Assembly (NCBI GenBank): GCA_011033025.1
Contig: WFMF01000282.1
Coordinates: 1 to 64,000, forward strand
Length of the DNA stretch: 64,000 nt
Reading direction: 5' to 3'
DNA from: Beroe forskalii
Taxonomy: Eukaryota > Ctenophora > Nuda > Beroida > Beroidae
Position 1 is the stretch's first letter, and each line of letters begins with the position of its first letter. Below are positions 9,821-22,900 of this stretch, piece by piece. The notes beneath the pieces were generated by a model. That model was not told where the DNA came from and searched no databases. It was given only the letters and a program-made list of their open reading frames with translations. The translations under genes and the position numbers were made by a program.

Positions 9821-11336
9821 CATGCCTCTGTGTACTAGAACTTGAATTTAAGTCACATGAAGAATTGGCAGAGGAGGTTTCATTTGAAAGAGGAACTGCC
9901 ATTGAAGTATACTGGGAAATATATTTGAACACATCAAATTTGTTTTTAGCTCCATTAAATGACATGTACCTGATCTTTCCATAAACTGGTCTTTCACCCC
10001 ATTTAGGAGGATCATGAACCCCAGCAATTGACCACATTACGCCAGCAAAACCATTAGGATCACCTCCATCTATACTGTAATGGTCATTAAAATAAAGTGC
10101 ATACTTTATGGCATTATCTGGAGTATCTGACCACTCAAGAATCTTCTTAGCCCAGTACATTCTCATGTAACCATGCATTTTACCCTCTCTTTTCAACTGA
10201 ATTTGGGCAGCATTCCAAAGTTGGTCATGTGTTTCAGCATTATCAAACTGTTCTTGTGTATAAACATATTCTCTTTTGGTGCTTCTATGCTTGTTAAGTG
10301 TTTCAATTGCCCAAGAAGGAGCTCCCTCTAAATTGTCATAATTGCTGTTATAGAAGCAGTAATTGTCAGACATTTCTCTCCAAACAATAGCTTCATCAAC
10401 AAATTTTGAAACAGATGATGAGTATTCATCTTTGTACTTCAAAACCTCAGCAACAACTTTTTGAGCACTTACATGACCATGATTAAACCATGGAGACATA
10501 TGGGATATAGCATTAATTGTGGGGTTATTTCTCTTTTCACTGTATTCCTTAAGTCCTGTTTCAATGAACTCCTGCAATTTTAGGGAACCATGCTGGAAGC
10601 CTGGTTTAGCCCAGCTTGATTGAGTTACAGACTCATCAACATTGATGGTGTTTTTCATAGCATTCCAGTCGATAGGAGTGGCTTTGAAAGTACTTTTAGT
10701 GGGATGCATCTGAACCTGAGGAAATTCAGTAAAAAATTCATCAAACTTTGATAGAATTCTTTGCCTCATTTCTGTAGCTCTTGGTTCTTCCATGTGAGAA
10801 GCTTCCCACACTGGGACTATGTTGTGGCTATCAACTTGATATAGCAAGCAGTCATTTATGCCCCTCAGCTCCTTTTCAAGCAAATGAATTTGTTTTTGAT
10901 ATGACCTCAATGGACTAAAATCCATTATGACACACTTTATGTTAGATTCATTCACAAAATTCTTAATGTGTTTGTGGATGGATGAATTATTACTATGAAA
11001 AAAGTGAAACTCAATTCCATATTTTTTGCACTCATTTTCAACTTCTTCAAGTCCACCAAGGATAAAACTCAATCTCCTCCTGGTGGCCTCTGGATTAGTT
11101 GGCCATTCTAAATTGAAACTACTGACTATGTGAAAGGGTAAATTCTTTTCCATTGCAAGTTTCTGTCCAAAAATCACAGACCAATTATCATGCAGCCTTT
11201 GGTCACGATGCATATAATAAACAACACCACCCACATCTTTTGATGATAAATCAATATTACATCCATCACCAATTATGCATCTTATCCTCTTGTAATTAAA
11301 ATCTTCATATCTACGTACATTTCTCAAAAACTGCAT
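9735..11336 (-). CDS. PHR: Class II CPD photolyase (deoxyribodipyrimidine photo-lyase)
   Basis: 533-residue frame in one exon. Class II photolyases bind FAD and use light to split UV-induced cyclobutane pyrimidine dimers in nuclear DNA. The N-terminal photolyase/Rossmann domain spans about residues 35-180 (GGVVYYMHRDQRLHDNW at 36-52). The C-terminal FAD and DNA-binding domain spans about 270-475, with the class II motifs HGYMRMYWAKKILEW (388-402), DGGDPNGFAGVMWSIAG (423-439) and ERPVYGKIRYMSFNG (448-462). Residues 478-533 are a Ser/Asn-rich then basic tail unlike the usual class II end. The frame runs through TGG G|GTGAGT at 9749-9756, so the true exon may end at 9755 with the last five codons being intron. 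A possible acceptor (TTTCCTTTAG) directly precedes the ATG, so an upstream exon cannot be excluded. It is divergent from INTS6, 2.3 kb apart. Confidence 0.92.
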   Translation of the reverse strand: MQFLRNVRRYEDFNYKRIRCIIGDGCNIDLSSKDVGGVVYYMHRDQRLHDNWSVIFGQKLAMEKNLPFHIVSSFNLEWPTNPEATRRRLSFILGGLEEVENECKKYGIEFHFFHSNNSSIHKHIKNFVNESNIKCVIMDFSPLRSYQKQIHLLEKELRGINDCLLYQVDSHNIVPVWEASHMEEPRATEMRQRILSKFDEFFTEFPQVQMHPTKSTFKATPIDWNAMKNTINVDESVTQSSWAKPGFQHGSLKLQEFIETGLKEYSEKRNNPTINAISHMSPWFNHGHVSAQKVVAEVLKYKDEYSSSVSKFVDEAIVWREMSDNYCFYNSNYDNLEGAPSWAIETLNKHRSTKREYVYTQEQFDNAETHDQLWNAAQIQLKREGKMHGYMRMYWAKKILEWSDTPDNAIKYALYFNDHYSIDGGDPNGFAGVMWSIAGVHDPPKWGERPVYGKIRYMSFNGAKNKFDVFKYISQYTSMAVPLSNETSSANSSCDLNSSSSTQRHVPYDANKNKSNQRKGRRVQGSWGELNNR

Positions 11337-11339
11337 GCT

Positions 11340-12220
11340 AAAGGAAATATAAAATCTATTAATTTACATTGAATTGAAAACTCACCTTGCCACCAAATAC
11401 CAATGACAAGTCTAATTAGATATAAAACAAATTGAATTTTTAGAGAGAAATAACAGTAGGGTGTCAGAATTATTAGCAGGTTTCAGTGAGAGCATAATTT
11501 GGGTGTGTGACAGACTAGATGACAGTAACAACTTCATCATAACAAGCAATTATGCAACAAATTGTTTATGTACAATTGTCAGCTAACAGTGTGATCAATT
11601 GGTCCCTGTTTGATATCATTGTCTAAATAAATAGGGACAACAAAATAGGGACAACAAAAAGGATTTAATGTCATTTTACTGAATCTTTCTTCACTTCAAA
11701 GAATTGAATTGAATCAGTCCAAAGTCCAAAGTGGTTGCATCATTTTGCATCAATCAAATGGACTTATCAAATGTAAAACACACACAACACATTTTTGCAA
11801 TGATGTCAGTGCAAAAAAAGCAAGCGCAAGCAATTGTGTGCATTTTTCATTAGATCAATTCATTCAATTGACGCAGAACAATGCAGGTGCCTAATCAATA
11901 TAGGTGTATGACAACACTGGATATCAATTTTATAATCCAAGGATCAGAGTGCCGAGGGAAGAGACTGGACTGTGAATCATCAATTACCTGCTAATCAAAA
12001 TCTAATTAGCAGATGCAAGGTCCTCACTGTAAACTGGGATGTGATATCAGATATTGTTAATTATATGTTGAAAATGAAGTGAATCAAATCAATGTTACTC
12101 AGTGTGAACTTTTGTCAATTGAATTTCATTAGCACATGCCATAAATGCATATTCATAAAACTTAAGGCATAAAAAGGTTCTTAAACTTATTCACAGAAAT
12201 AAGGTTGCAGTTTTACAACC
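11340..12220. other. AT-rich spacer between photolyase and INTS6
   Basis: No gene seen. Short direct repeats AAATAGGGACAACAAAA lie near 11630-11660. Apart from the MITE at 11700-11890 it looks unique. Confidence 0.5.
11700..11890. mobile_element. Diverged copy of the foldback MITE at 703-855
   Basis: Shares the central CAAGCGCAAGCAATTGTGTG and the right end TTGACGCAGAACAATGCAGG with the element at 703-855. The inverted ends (CAATCAAATGGACTTATCAA and AGATCAATTCATTCAATTGA) are imperfect. No coding capacity. Confidence 0.65.
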
Positions 12221-13300
12221 TTTCCGAGGTAAGGTAGACGAATTTCTCCCAACCCTATCGCACACCTCTCGGAAATTTGGAGGGTCGTGTTGCAGACTTG
12301 GAAAAAAGGTTTGGGGATGTTGCAGACTAGGAAAAAAAAGTTTGGGGAAAAAGGTGCGCGCAGCAGATGGTATGGTTACATCCTACTATAACTACGGTCA
12401 TGCTCCATAAGAGCATACGTACCTTTTCTTCAACAAATTTCTTGCGCATTTATTGTTTATCGATGATAGACCCTTCCAAGCGACGCGTCGCCCTAACCTG
12501 GACCCTAACCTGGACCCTGGTTTCGCGCACAAAGTGCGCGGCGCGCCGGCGCGGCAAGCCCCTGTCGTTTCGCGACGCCCCCTGGTTAGGGGGAGACGCG
12601 CCGCGCCGCCGCGCATCGACGGACGTTGCCTGTCAAATGTGGAGCGTTGCGCGCGCGGGGTACAGTCTAGTAAAATGCTACGACCGCGTTCCGTTTGCGG
12701 CTGCATTTGTCTGTCGATGATCATGATAGACCCTTCCCGCATCCGGGCACCGACTGCATCACCGAGTATGGTATTATTCCATGTTACGGAGCCTTTTGCT
12801 ATAACCAGATCCCTAGTTTTACGCGCAACACCCCTGGTTTTATTCCATGTTACGGAGTTGCTAAACACGTATATCCCTGTCTGCGTTGCGCGGCGCGCGT
12901 ACGCACACCTATGCGGGCTTAGGAAGTTACGGAGCCTTATTTTTTACCACATGTTACGTGTCCCTGTTTGTTCGCGCTTGCGCGCGCTTTTCGTAGGCGC
13001 GCTTGCGCGCGCAAAATAAGGCTCCGTAACATGGAGTAACTTATTTTGCGCGCGCAAGCGCGCCCCTTCAGAAAAGAGGCTTTTGACTTTCCTCAGAAAA
13101 GCGCGTGCGAGCGCAAACAAACAGGGGCACGTAACATGTGTTAAGTCAGGCATCACCAGGCAAAGCTGCATTAGCGGGCCTGTTATTATTCTCCTTTCCC
13201 CTAACTATGGGCGTCGCGAAACGCTTGCCGCGCCGCGCACTCCGAGCATCCATGGCCCGCGCCGTGCGCTTGAATAAGTTGAATTCGAGCACTTGCTGAA
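12220..13300. repeat. CpG-rich nested foldback region upstream of INTS6
   Basis: A hairpin with perfect 23-base arms (12997-13019 and 13041-13063, GCGCGCTTGCGCGCGCAAAA onward) sits inside a wider inverted repeat (about 12947-12990 and 13096-13140, both with CATGTTACGTG and AACAGGG). The word CCATGTTACGGAG occurs at about 12779 and 12841 and inverted at about 13022. 12480-12620 has two ACCCTAACCTGG repeats and CGCG-rich inverted words. Open frames across it arise from lack of stops in GC-rich DNA. It may be a foldback transposon. It lies 300-1400 bp before the INTS6 start, so it could overlap the promoter. Confidence 0.7.
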
Positions 13301-13608
13301 TGCATGCGCAGGAAATCACGAACGGTCAGGTTGTCCAATCAGATGGCAGAGCATGGCTAGCGTGATGGCTGTGTGACGCAACGGATGCCCACGTGACCGT
13401 GGTGTTTCTTCTAGCTGCTCCTGTTGTACAGTTCCAGCAACAGCTCGTTGTAGCTGTTGTGTTTTAAGTGCTCCTCAAGGGATATCAAATGACAAGCACC
13501 CTCCACGTCCCTGATCCGTGTGAGCATGCTATATTCACTCATATCCCCTTCATTTCAGTTCCCTTTGATGCAACTTCACTCTAACCTTTTGAGGTCTCAT
13601 GAATTGTG

Positions 13609-13912
13609 ATGGCAATTATCCTGTTTCTCATGGACACCAGTGGGTCAATGAACCAGCGGACGTGTTTTGGACCTACTTACCTTGACTACGGAAAGATTGC
13701 AGTGGAGAACTTTTTGAAGGTAGTTGCATTCTCGAGCTCCTCTCTCCGACCCTATATTTGTGATGATAACTTACTTTCAGGAAGGGGTATCTGATGACTT
13801 TCTCTCCTACTTTCCATCATTTTCTTCTTTTCAGATACGCGGTAAAGACCCAGGCAATTGGAAGGATAGGTACATGCTGGTGACGTGTGAGGATTTCCCT
13901 GCTGCGATCAAG
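13609..13912 (+). CDS. INTS6: INTS6 exons 1-2 (vWA domain start)
   Basis: Exon 1 is 13609-13719 with donor AAG|GTAGTT; exon 2 is 13835-13912 with acceptor CTTTTCAG and donor AAG|GTATTG. Both are phase 0. They encode the MIDAS strand and GxDRYMLVT-like strand of the von Willebrand A fold. A GTG codon at 13606 is in frame but ATG 13609 fits the family. Confidence 0.93.
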
Positions 13913-16900
13913 GTATTGGAGGAACCCCTTGGTTTTTTTGATGGGCAGGTATTCAGATGGGTTTGTTTTTGGCGTCCCAGCCCTACCGAGCCGAGTTTTG
14001 CTGTCGAATTTGATCTGCGTTGCTGATGAATGTCCAGTTCCACGGTGTTCTGTGGCCTTGTTGTGTCCCCATCCATTTCTAGTTTCTGTCATGAAATCAA
14101 CTTATGAGATTTTGCCCTCTCCAGACTCATTAGGATTTGACCTGAGTGTGCACAGGAATTCCAGTTTATATGGCTAACTCCTCTTTCCATCCTGTGGAGA
14201 AAAGTTGACACCGACCATCTGATAGGCAACCTGTTTCCATCCAGGCCCCTTTGCATTTTAAAGTTGATGGCATCGAAATGAGTTAGGCATTTCTGAACAT
14301 ATTTGTTGATATTTTGGTCTCAGTGTGGATCGTGTGAAGAGTCCCCCGCTCAGCCGGAGATTCTTCCATTCCTTCTTCGGCCCTGAGAAATTTGAAAGAG
14401 ATGATAGGAAAATTATTTGCTTCAAGCTCTTAAATTCTCTTCTGTATAAGAGCATTCCATGCAGTTTGCACACTCTAAGGGGGAAGATTTTCGGATTTTC
14501 ATTGTATCTGACAGATGAGAACACCAGCTACCTGTAGGGGGAAGATTTTCGGATTTTCATTGTATCTGACAGATGAGAACACCAGCTACCTGTAGGGGGA
14601 AGATTTTCGGATTTTCATTGTATCTGACAGATGAGAACACCAGCTACCAGTAGGGTTTTATCCCATGAAATTTCAAAGTTGACCGGCTGTTCAAAAAATC
14701 GTCATAAATGAGGATTTTCAAATTTTAATTTCTGATGTCTCAATCAAAATTTGGCTTGGTGCAAAGTTCACTTTTATGCCCTAGTTTTAAGGGTCTATCG
14801 CAAAATTTGTAGGAATAGTATAATTTTAAAGTTAATTTTAAAGTTAATTTTCGGCGTAAGTTTGCGCGCGTACTGTAATTTAACAGGCAAACTTGAAATT
14901 AGAAAAATTCATAACTTTGGCTAGGAACAATATTTCGACATGGGGTAAAAACCTACTGGTAGCTGTCGTTCTCTCCTAATAGAAACAACAAAAATCGAAA
15001 ATCGACCTCATACACCCAGCCCGCCCCTAATTTTAATCATTGACAGTTTCAATCATTACAATTTCTCATTTGGCAATTTCATATATTTTACACTCTTCAA
15101 TTGACAATTTCATACGTTGTACACTCTTCTTTATTACACTCTTCAATTGACAATTCCATACATTGTACACTCTTCAATTGGCAATGTCATGCATTGTAAA
15201 CTTTTTGATTGACAATTTCATACATTGTGCACTTTTTAATTGACAATTTCATACATTGTGCACTTTTTAATTGACAATTTCATACATTGTACACTCTTTG
15301 ATTGGCAACTTCATACATTGTACACTTTTAATCGACAATTTCATACAATGTACACTCCTTGATTGGCAATTTCATACAGTATATACTCTTTGATTGGCAA
15401 CTTCATACATTGTACACTTTTAATCGACAATTTCATACAATGTACACTCCTTGATTGGCAATTTCATACAGTATACACTCTTCCATTGGCTATACATTGT
15501 ACAATTCACACTTTTCTATTGTTGGTTTCTCTTCAACGAAAAGTTTTTTTTAAAACTAAGATTGGCTCATATCTCACCTCGAAAAAATTGCGTCTGCAAA
15601 CTATTCTTCTATCAAGATGTATTCTGTCATTCAGGATTATATTTCCTTCCTTACCTTTTAAATGCTTAACTTTTACACATCATTTTGACACGCTGCATGC
15701 TAAATCGCTGCCAAGTTTCATTCCATTCCATTGCAGTGTATACGTCTTGAATCATTGGGAAAATTAATGGTGATTAATAATGGGACACAATTGATTTCAT
15801 TAAAACACGAAGACATTTACAATCACTGACAATGGGAGAATGGACCCTGAGCACCTAGGAAGCGTCGATTAGCATTGTATTTCTATGCCCAACTTTGATT
15901 GTTGGTAGGTATATAGGGGGATATAATGATTTAGCGTTGTAGTGATCTTCAAGATTAATTAAAAAACTCAAATTTGTATGCCTTTAACAGTGAATGTTAC
16001 GCTCTATGAAATAATTCTCAATCCAAGTGTAAAACTGGGGTAAAACTGGTCGTAGCAGCCACAAAACCTGATTATATCACGGTGCCCTGGTCACTGGTGA
16101 TTTAAACTCTATGCGTGCCATACCTATGAAATTGCTACTGCAAATAGCACAGGTGCAGGCTCCAGTCCCCGTATATATTGTGTAATCAATGCAGCAAGCT
16201 GATTGGTTTAAGTCCCCGTATTGCTGCGTGCTGATTGGTTGAACTGCATCCGTCGATAATGATCTCCAATTAGTGGCACCTAACCTGTCACGTGGTTCTT
16301 TATTATGTGCTGTTAATTTTAGTTGTTAATTAACGCTTGAATGGCATAATATTTCCGAAGGTTTTATTAGTAAGTGTCTAAGCGTGTAATAAGTACTTTT
16401 GATTTATTTTATTTTATTTATTATTTGTTAATTGTGGTTGTTATGTAGTCCTCATGTAGTTAATTCAAGTTGTTGATTTAAGTTGTTGTTTATTGAGCCT
16501 TTAAAGGATGTGCAAAGAACTAAGCCCGTGTATTGCAGTCTGTTACATTGAGTAGATTCTAATGTAGGTGTAATGTAGGTGTAAAATGTGTAATGTAGCT
16601 ACCTACATTACACACACTCTGTCCTCTACAAATAACACATTTCTGGTGTATTTCCATCTACATACAGCACAGATGGTTATTGGTGTACGTATTGACCTAA
16701 CATGTACATTGTACACATTGTCAATTAGTTTCCGACATCTAATCCTTGGCATCATGTACTCATTACCACTACTTCGATAATTAATGCCGTTTACGATTAA
16801 TAGGCGTTTAAAAGTGAATGCATTATATGGGTTTTTAACCGCATTGAAACGCCTACTTTTTCAACATGACGTATTATATGGGGATAGAATTTCGCGATAC

Positions 16901-19900
16901 TTACCGATTCAAGTATAATCGATGCCTGAATAATAGGTTGAATGAATCTGTAGATAATTTTCTAGAACACTTCTAAATTTGAAAGAACATATTACAATAA
17001 CACTCTTTGTATGTAAACAATGTACATTTTACCAGGGCCGCCAAAATGAAAATGACTTTGGGCCGGCCAGTGGCAGCCTAATACGGCAAAAAACAGAACG
17101 TATTTTTTGGCAGAAACAGCCGTATTTTCCTCCCCGGTTTTGAAATTTTGCTTCAATTTCAAATCAGTAGGTAGTATTTTCACATATTTTTCACGTATTT
17201 GACGACCTCGAAATTTTTCGTTTTCACTTTTCATAGTTAGTCACGTATTTTGTACAAAAATAGCGTATCCTTCTCCAGCAGCAAATGCGTCATATTTTTT
17301 GACGATTTGTTTTGGGGTCTATCCGGGAGGTTTAGCCGTAGCGCCGCCTTTCGAAGGCCATGCATTTAGTTTAGGGATTTTCTTTGGATCAATTGTACCT
17401 AAAGCACCTGCCCACTTCCATGAGTTAAATAAACTCATTACGAGCTTATTTTTTGTACATATATGGAGGAACTCCAGATTTATTAGGACATTTAGGCAAT
17501 GTCCTCAGTTATGACAATAAATGGTATAATAAGAAATGGAACGATTGTTGATGGAGTTGAATACTGTATACGTACATTGTTTCATTGTTTTAAAGACCTA
17601 CTTGGAACATGTTTGGAATATGAAGATTCAACATTGTACCTTGTACAATGTATTGTACACAGTAAAATTATATATTGTACATTTTGTGTTTGTCCGGAAA
17701 TTTATAGAAAAATGTATAAAACGGACAAATCGGACATGTGCGTTTTTCAAAAGCGGACAAAACGGACATGTTCATTGTTCTTTATTTCCGATTTGTCCGT
17801 TTATCCGCTTTTTGAAGCGGACAAAGCGGAAATGTCCCTTTTGTCCGCTTTTGTCAGTCAATCTTTGTATCCATAGAGGCCGTGTTCATTGTTCAAAAGT
17901 AGGCGGTCCTTTTAAGAACATTATAGCAATGTGATGACTCGGTCATCTATTGAAAGGAACTTGAAGCATTCCTAGAAATGTGTGTGTACCTACGTACGCA
18001 TTGATAATACCATTAATAATGACGTCATCTATGCTCGATTGAAGAAAGCTGAACGTACAGAAAATGATCAATGATACAGCGGTTGATTTTATGCTTGATT
18101 AAATGGACGAATTCATTACTAACATGGTCAGTTGTACGGGACGAATAGTGCGTAGAGCATATAATATCTAGGTACCTACTCAATTCCTGTTGACTGTTCA
18201 TTCATCATTAAATGTATAGTATTGTACTAGGTACTCATCACTTTTGTTATCTGTTCAGTGTTCATTCATCATGGAATGTATTGTATTGTAATACTTATAT
18301 GGGGCGTAAACTGTATCGTGTCTATGGGGCGTATAATGTATAATGTATAATGTATACACCCTATCTTGTCAAGCACCAAGAAGTGACGTATTACAATTTA
18401 CACCACGCTTGAAGCGGTGAATCCAAAACGTTAGTGAGTGGTGTAAGTCATGGCGCATTGTACTATACAATATACATTGCATTGTATATGGGTATCCGGT
18501 ATGTACACTGAATCATATCCTATATACATTTCATATGTACAATTTATAGATTGTACATTGTACATTGTATATTATGTATAATACACTGAGTACGGACATT
18601 GGACAGTATTAGTTTCTCGTGTGTCTAGAATACTTTCACTTCACAATCGTCCATGGTCCAATAAGGCGTTGTAAGTCCGTAAGTACTCGTTTATTCTGCG
18701 TCAGTGCTCCTTGTGTATCTTTAGACATTGCGTCATGTTCATATAAATATTCATATGATGATTTATGGCAGTTAAAGTGTATTTTGTGACTCAGAAGTTC
18801 AGTTGAAATGTTGGCGTATGGTTTTATGAATTAGTGACAAGGCGCTCAAAAGAATCCAATGTTTATTTACATCAACTTACCACCTTGAACTGTGATAATG
18901 ACGTCAGCATAACCGCCTATGTCTCGTGTCAGGCAGGTTATCGATGATAAATGGATGAAAAATACCATCTAAATGTGAATGGTGAACATTTTAATCTAGA
19001 TATCAAAATTCTCCATTATCAACTTTGTTTCTAGCAAATACTCTTGTACTCTTCTCTGATTGGTTCACGCCACTTGTACTCTTCTCTGATTGGTTCACGC
19101 CACTTGTACTCTTCTCTGATTGGTTCACGCCACTTGTATTCTTCTCTGATTGGTCCACGCCACTTCTACTCTTCTCTGATTGGTCCACGCCACTTGTTAT
19201 CTTCTCTGATTGGTCCACGCCTCTTGTACTCTTCTCTGATTGGTCCGCGCCACTTGTACTCTTCTCTGATTGGTCCACGTCTCTTGTACTCTTCTCTGAT
19301 TGGTCTACAGCACTTGTACTCTTCTCTGATTGGTCCACCCCACTTGTACTTTTCTCTGATTTGCTCACTCCACTTGTTATCTTCTCTGATTGGTTCACAC
19401 CACATGAGGTCTTCTCTGATTGGTCCAGGCCACCTTATGATCTGGGTGCGAGAGATCTGTGGTCAGTGACGGAGTAACAGCAACCAAATTGAAAAAGGTC
19501 GCTTGCTAAATAATACTGTTTCTTTTCATCAATACACCATTATAGATCATGATATGGTCGTCACTTTCAAAGCGCTATTATTCTTACGTGCTACCTAAAA
19601 ATGTTGGATGTTAGCCAACGTACTAGAATGACGGGCGACGAGAAATAGGCGGTTAAGATGACGTCATTATCATAGCTCAATGTAGTGAGTTGATGACGTT
19701 GAACCGCATATTTTTCTTACGCGGCGTATAGAATGACGGGCGACGAAATTGATACCTCGAACATCTAGCATGATATTCAATATAATAAATACATCACTAT
19801 AACAGGTCGCACTGTTGAGAATGATGACGTCATTATCAAGAATTATAATGGTGAATTGCTGTTGTTAATACGTAATCGTGTGAAATATTCGTGAACGAAA

Positions 19901-22900
19901 TGTATACGCTTCTTGATCTAATGTATAGAAGTGTTTTTTACACTCATTCATGTAATGAATACATTTCATGTACATTTACACGTGTGTTCGTACATACAAG
20001 CTCGTATACATATTCCTATGAATGTACACTGAATGTGTACACTGTACTGTATACCTTACAAGAAATGTTTATTTGAAACAGTAATTTGGGGCTCGAAATT
20101 TCTGGTGCTTCGAAAATATGGGGATTACTCATGTTAACATATGATGATGGCGTCATATTCAAATTAGCGAACTACAGGTTTCGAAAATACATAGGGATTT
20201 CTTCATAAAATCCCCAAATTACGGTCCCCATATGTCTCAATAGATAGGTATTCACAGCGTGTATATACACTTATGTCTGTTTGTTATCTGGCTACTTAGA
20301 GTTAACTGATGGAAAGAGGCACTGTAAAGTATTAAATTTATACGCCTCGCGCGAGAAATAGACGGTTCAGCGTCATCAACTCACCACATCATGATATGAT
20401 AATGACGTCATCCTACCCGCCTATTTCTCGTGCGCGGGGTTTAGTTATGATGCTTTACCAAACATTCCGATGATCTGTTTTTGTCACTGAAAGTTTGAAC
20501 GAAGAGGCTGACAATTGGCAGCAGAGCAAATGTTAATTTTAGCTGATTCTATCTTGAAGAAAGTTATAACTTGGCAGTCAATATGAAGGGACGAAAGAAT
20601 TATTTGCATCTGCAGTCACTCATTGTTTCGGGGGTTTGGAAGTCAAATTATTTGATCATTTCGATAAAATAATGTAAAGCAGGAAATCCTCATTTTATGA
20701 TCCAGACTTCAGCCAAAACATTTCATGATGGATGTCAAATCACATGCACATTGATCATGAAATGTTGTCAAAATATTCTCATATAACATCATAGCGTATC
20801 ATTGGTACAACTGATTTTAAACCATTTTATTTCCACCTTTCATTGGGCATAATGCATCTTGTCACCATGAGGCTGTCCTTTTTCTCAGATTGGAATTCAC
20901 AGAAACACGCCTTTTACTCTGAAAGCTAAAATCACATACGCAGAAATTGCTGTCACATGACGCAATGCCTGGGTGGTTCCCTCTTTAGAGACAAAACGTT
21001 GCATTATTTGGGTGGTTCCCTATTTAGAGACAAAACCCTCCAGAGGTGTTTCAAACAACAGACAAGAAAATATAATGGTCATGCATAGGATCCATTTATT
21101 CCATTATCATCAGGCTGCAGAGGAAAAAATTCGGCCAAAGATGGATTGATGGAGAGTTTCGTATTTTATGGTCAATAAGCTTTCCTTTTTTTCTGATAAA
21201 ATTTTAAAATGGGTAAAAATATATCAGCATTCCTCCTTAGTATTGATTAAGGGGTGAAAAGTGGCCCTTCCAAAATCAAATAGCCTCAATCATTGCCTTG
21301 ATGCTTCATCCGTCAGCAGAACTCACGAAATATTACGTAATCGACTTGGGGAGGGGTTTCAGATGATTTCGCTTTATGTTACAAATGCAAAGTTACTGTA
21401 AACTTGATTACGTAATATTTGAACGATTCCCAATATATATATATTGGTCGAATTGTAGAGGTTGTCTGTTGTACTGTAGCTGTAAACATAATTCAATTCG
21501 ATTCAATTCAATTCAATTCGATCCAATTCAAGTCAATTCAATTCGATTCAATTCCATTCCATTCAATTCAATTCAATTCAATTCAATTCAATTCAATTCA
21601 ATTCAATTCAATTCAATTCAATTCAATTCAATTCAATTGTAACCCTCATCAGGTGGGTTGGAGAGATGTAACCCGTGACCAGGGCCCCAACGTTTACTTC
21701 AAAGAACAGCTAACTCGACTAGTAGCTACTTCTATGACTAATCTGGGTAAGTAGAAACCCATAGGACGAAGTTGCAAATATTGAACTGCCCATAAAATCA
21801 AGATGAAATGAGCTTTTGATAAACTTTTGGCAATTCACCTAAGGTTATTACAGTGCACGATATTATCAAGTTTCATGAAAATCAGACCATTGGAAGTTTA
21901 GAAAACTGGCGTTTATAACATCGTTTAAATAATCCTATGATGCGTCTTTTCTAGGTGGGGCTATCAAGTGTTCCCTGGATCTCCTCAATATTCACAGAGT
22001 GCAGAACGGACTGGACAACTACGGTCAAGTAAGTCCTAATTCGAATTAAACAATTAGTGTTTACCTATTTAATAGTTTAGTGATAGTTGTTATTGTTTTC
22101 TTGAAGAAGATTGGAATCATGAACGTGTACTTGTAGTTGGCGTAAGTTATCATTAATAGGTACAGTTTTTGCTCAGGAAAACAAACCTTGGCTATTAGTA
22201 AACCGGAGTTTAAGGCATGTCTCTTGTTTTGGAAATGACTAATTGTCTAAGGCACGGATCGGCTACTGCGTACTACGGAGACACGCCAATAATTAGAAAA
22301 TTAAGCCGTTTCCTAATTTTATTAGCATCCACAGCGTCTAGCCCTACTTCCTGAAAAACGTGCATAAATTCAAAAATATATTTTGTCATTTGACCCGCGT
22401 TTTGCAGAATTATGATTTGAATCGCAGTAAAAGGTAGCCTTAGAAATTTAGAATTATACTTTTAAAATTAGGTGATACTTAGATTTTTGGACTTCATTGA
22501 TTAGAAAGCATGGTTAATGAGATAGAATTTGGAATGCATTGACCCTTATAATTTTTGGGTAGAAACCCGTTTCTGTTTTCCTAACGGTGCCCCTTATTAT
22601 TTCAGGGCAGAAACCCGTTTTCCTAACCTTGCCCCTTATTATTTCAGGGTAGAAGCCCGTTTTCCTAACCTTGCCCCTCATTATTTCAGGGTAGAAACCC
22701 GTTTTCCTAACCTTGCCCCTCATTATTTCAGGGTAGAAACCCGTTTTCCTAACCTTGCCCCTTATTATTTCAGGGTAGAAACCCGTTTCTTCTGGAGCCG
22801 GCTGTTGTCGTCATAATATCAGACGGGTGCAAACTAACCAACACCCAAACAGTCACTGAAACTGTGAGTACATTTTAATTAAAAACTTTCAAGTAGATAT

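Larger units (their letters stand above)
13913..21652 (+). other. INTS6 intron 2 (7.7 kb), repeat-filled
   Basis: The longest intron of the gene. It contains the 58 bp, 31 bp and 30 bp arrays and MITEs listed separately, inverted GCGGACAAA/TTTGTCCGC words at 17690-17850, TGTACAATG-rich stretches (17570-17690, 18460-18600), and an (ATTCA)n tract at its very end. Between 15780 and 17570 no gene or clear repeat is seen. Confidence 0.85.

Noticed and set aside
12453-13019. 188-codon and overlapping frames on both strands
   Set aside because: Arg/Ala-rich translations of CpG-rich foldback DNA, with no conserved domain.
19003-19477. Decapeptide-repeat frames on both strands
   Set aside because: By-product of a 30 bp tandem array in an intron.
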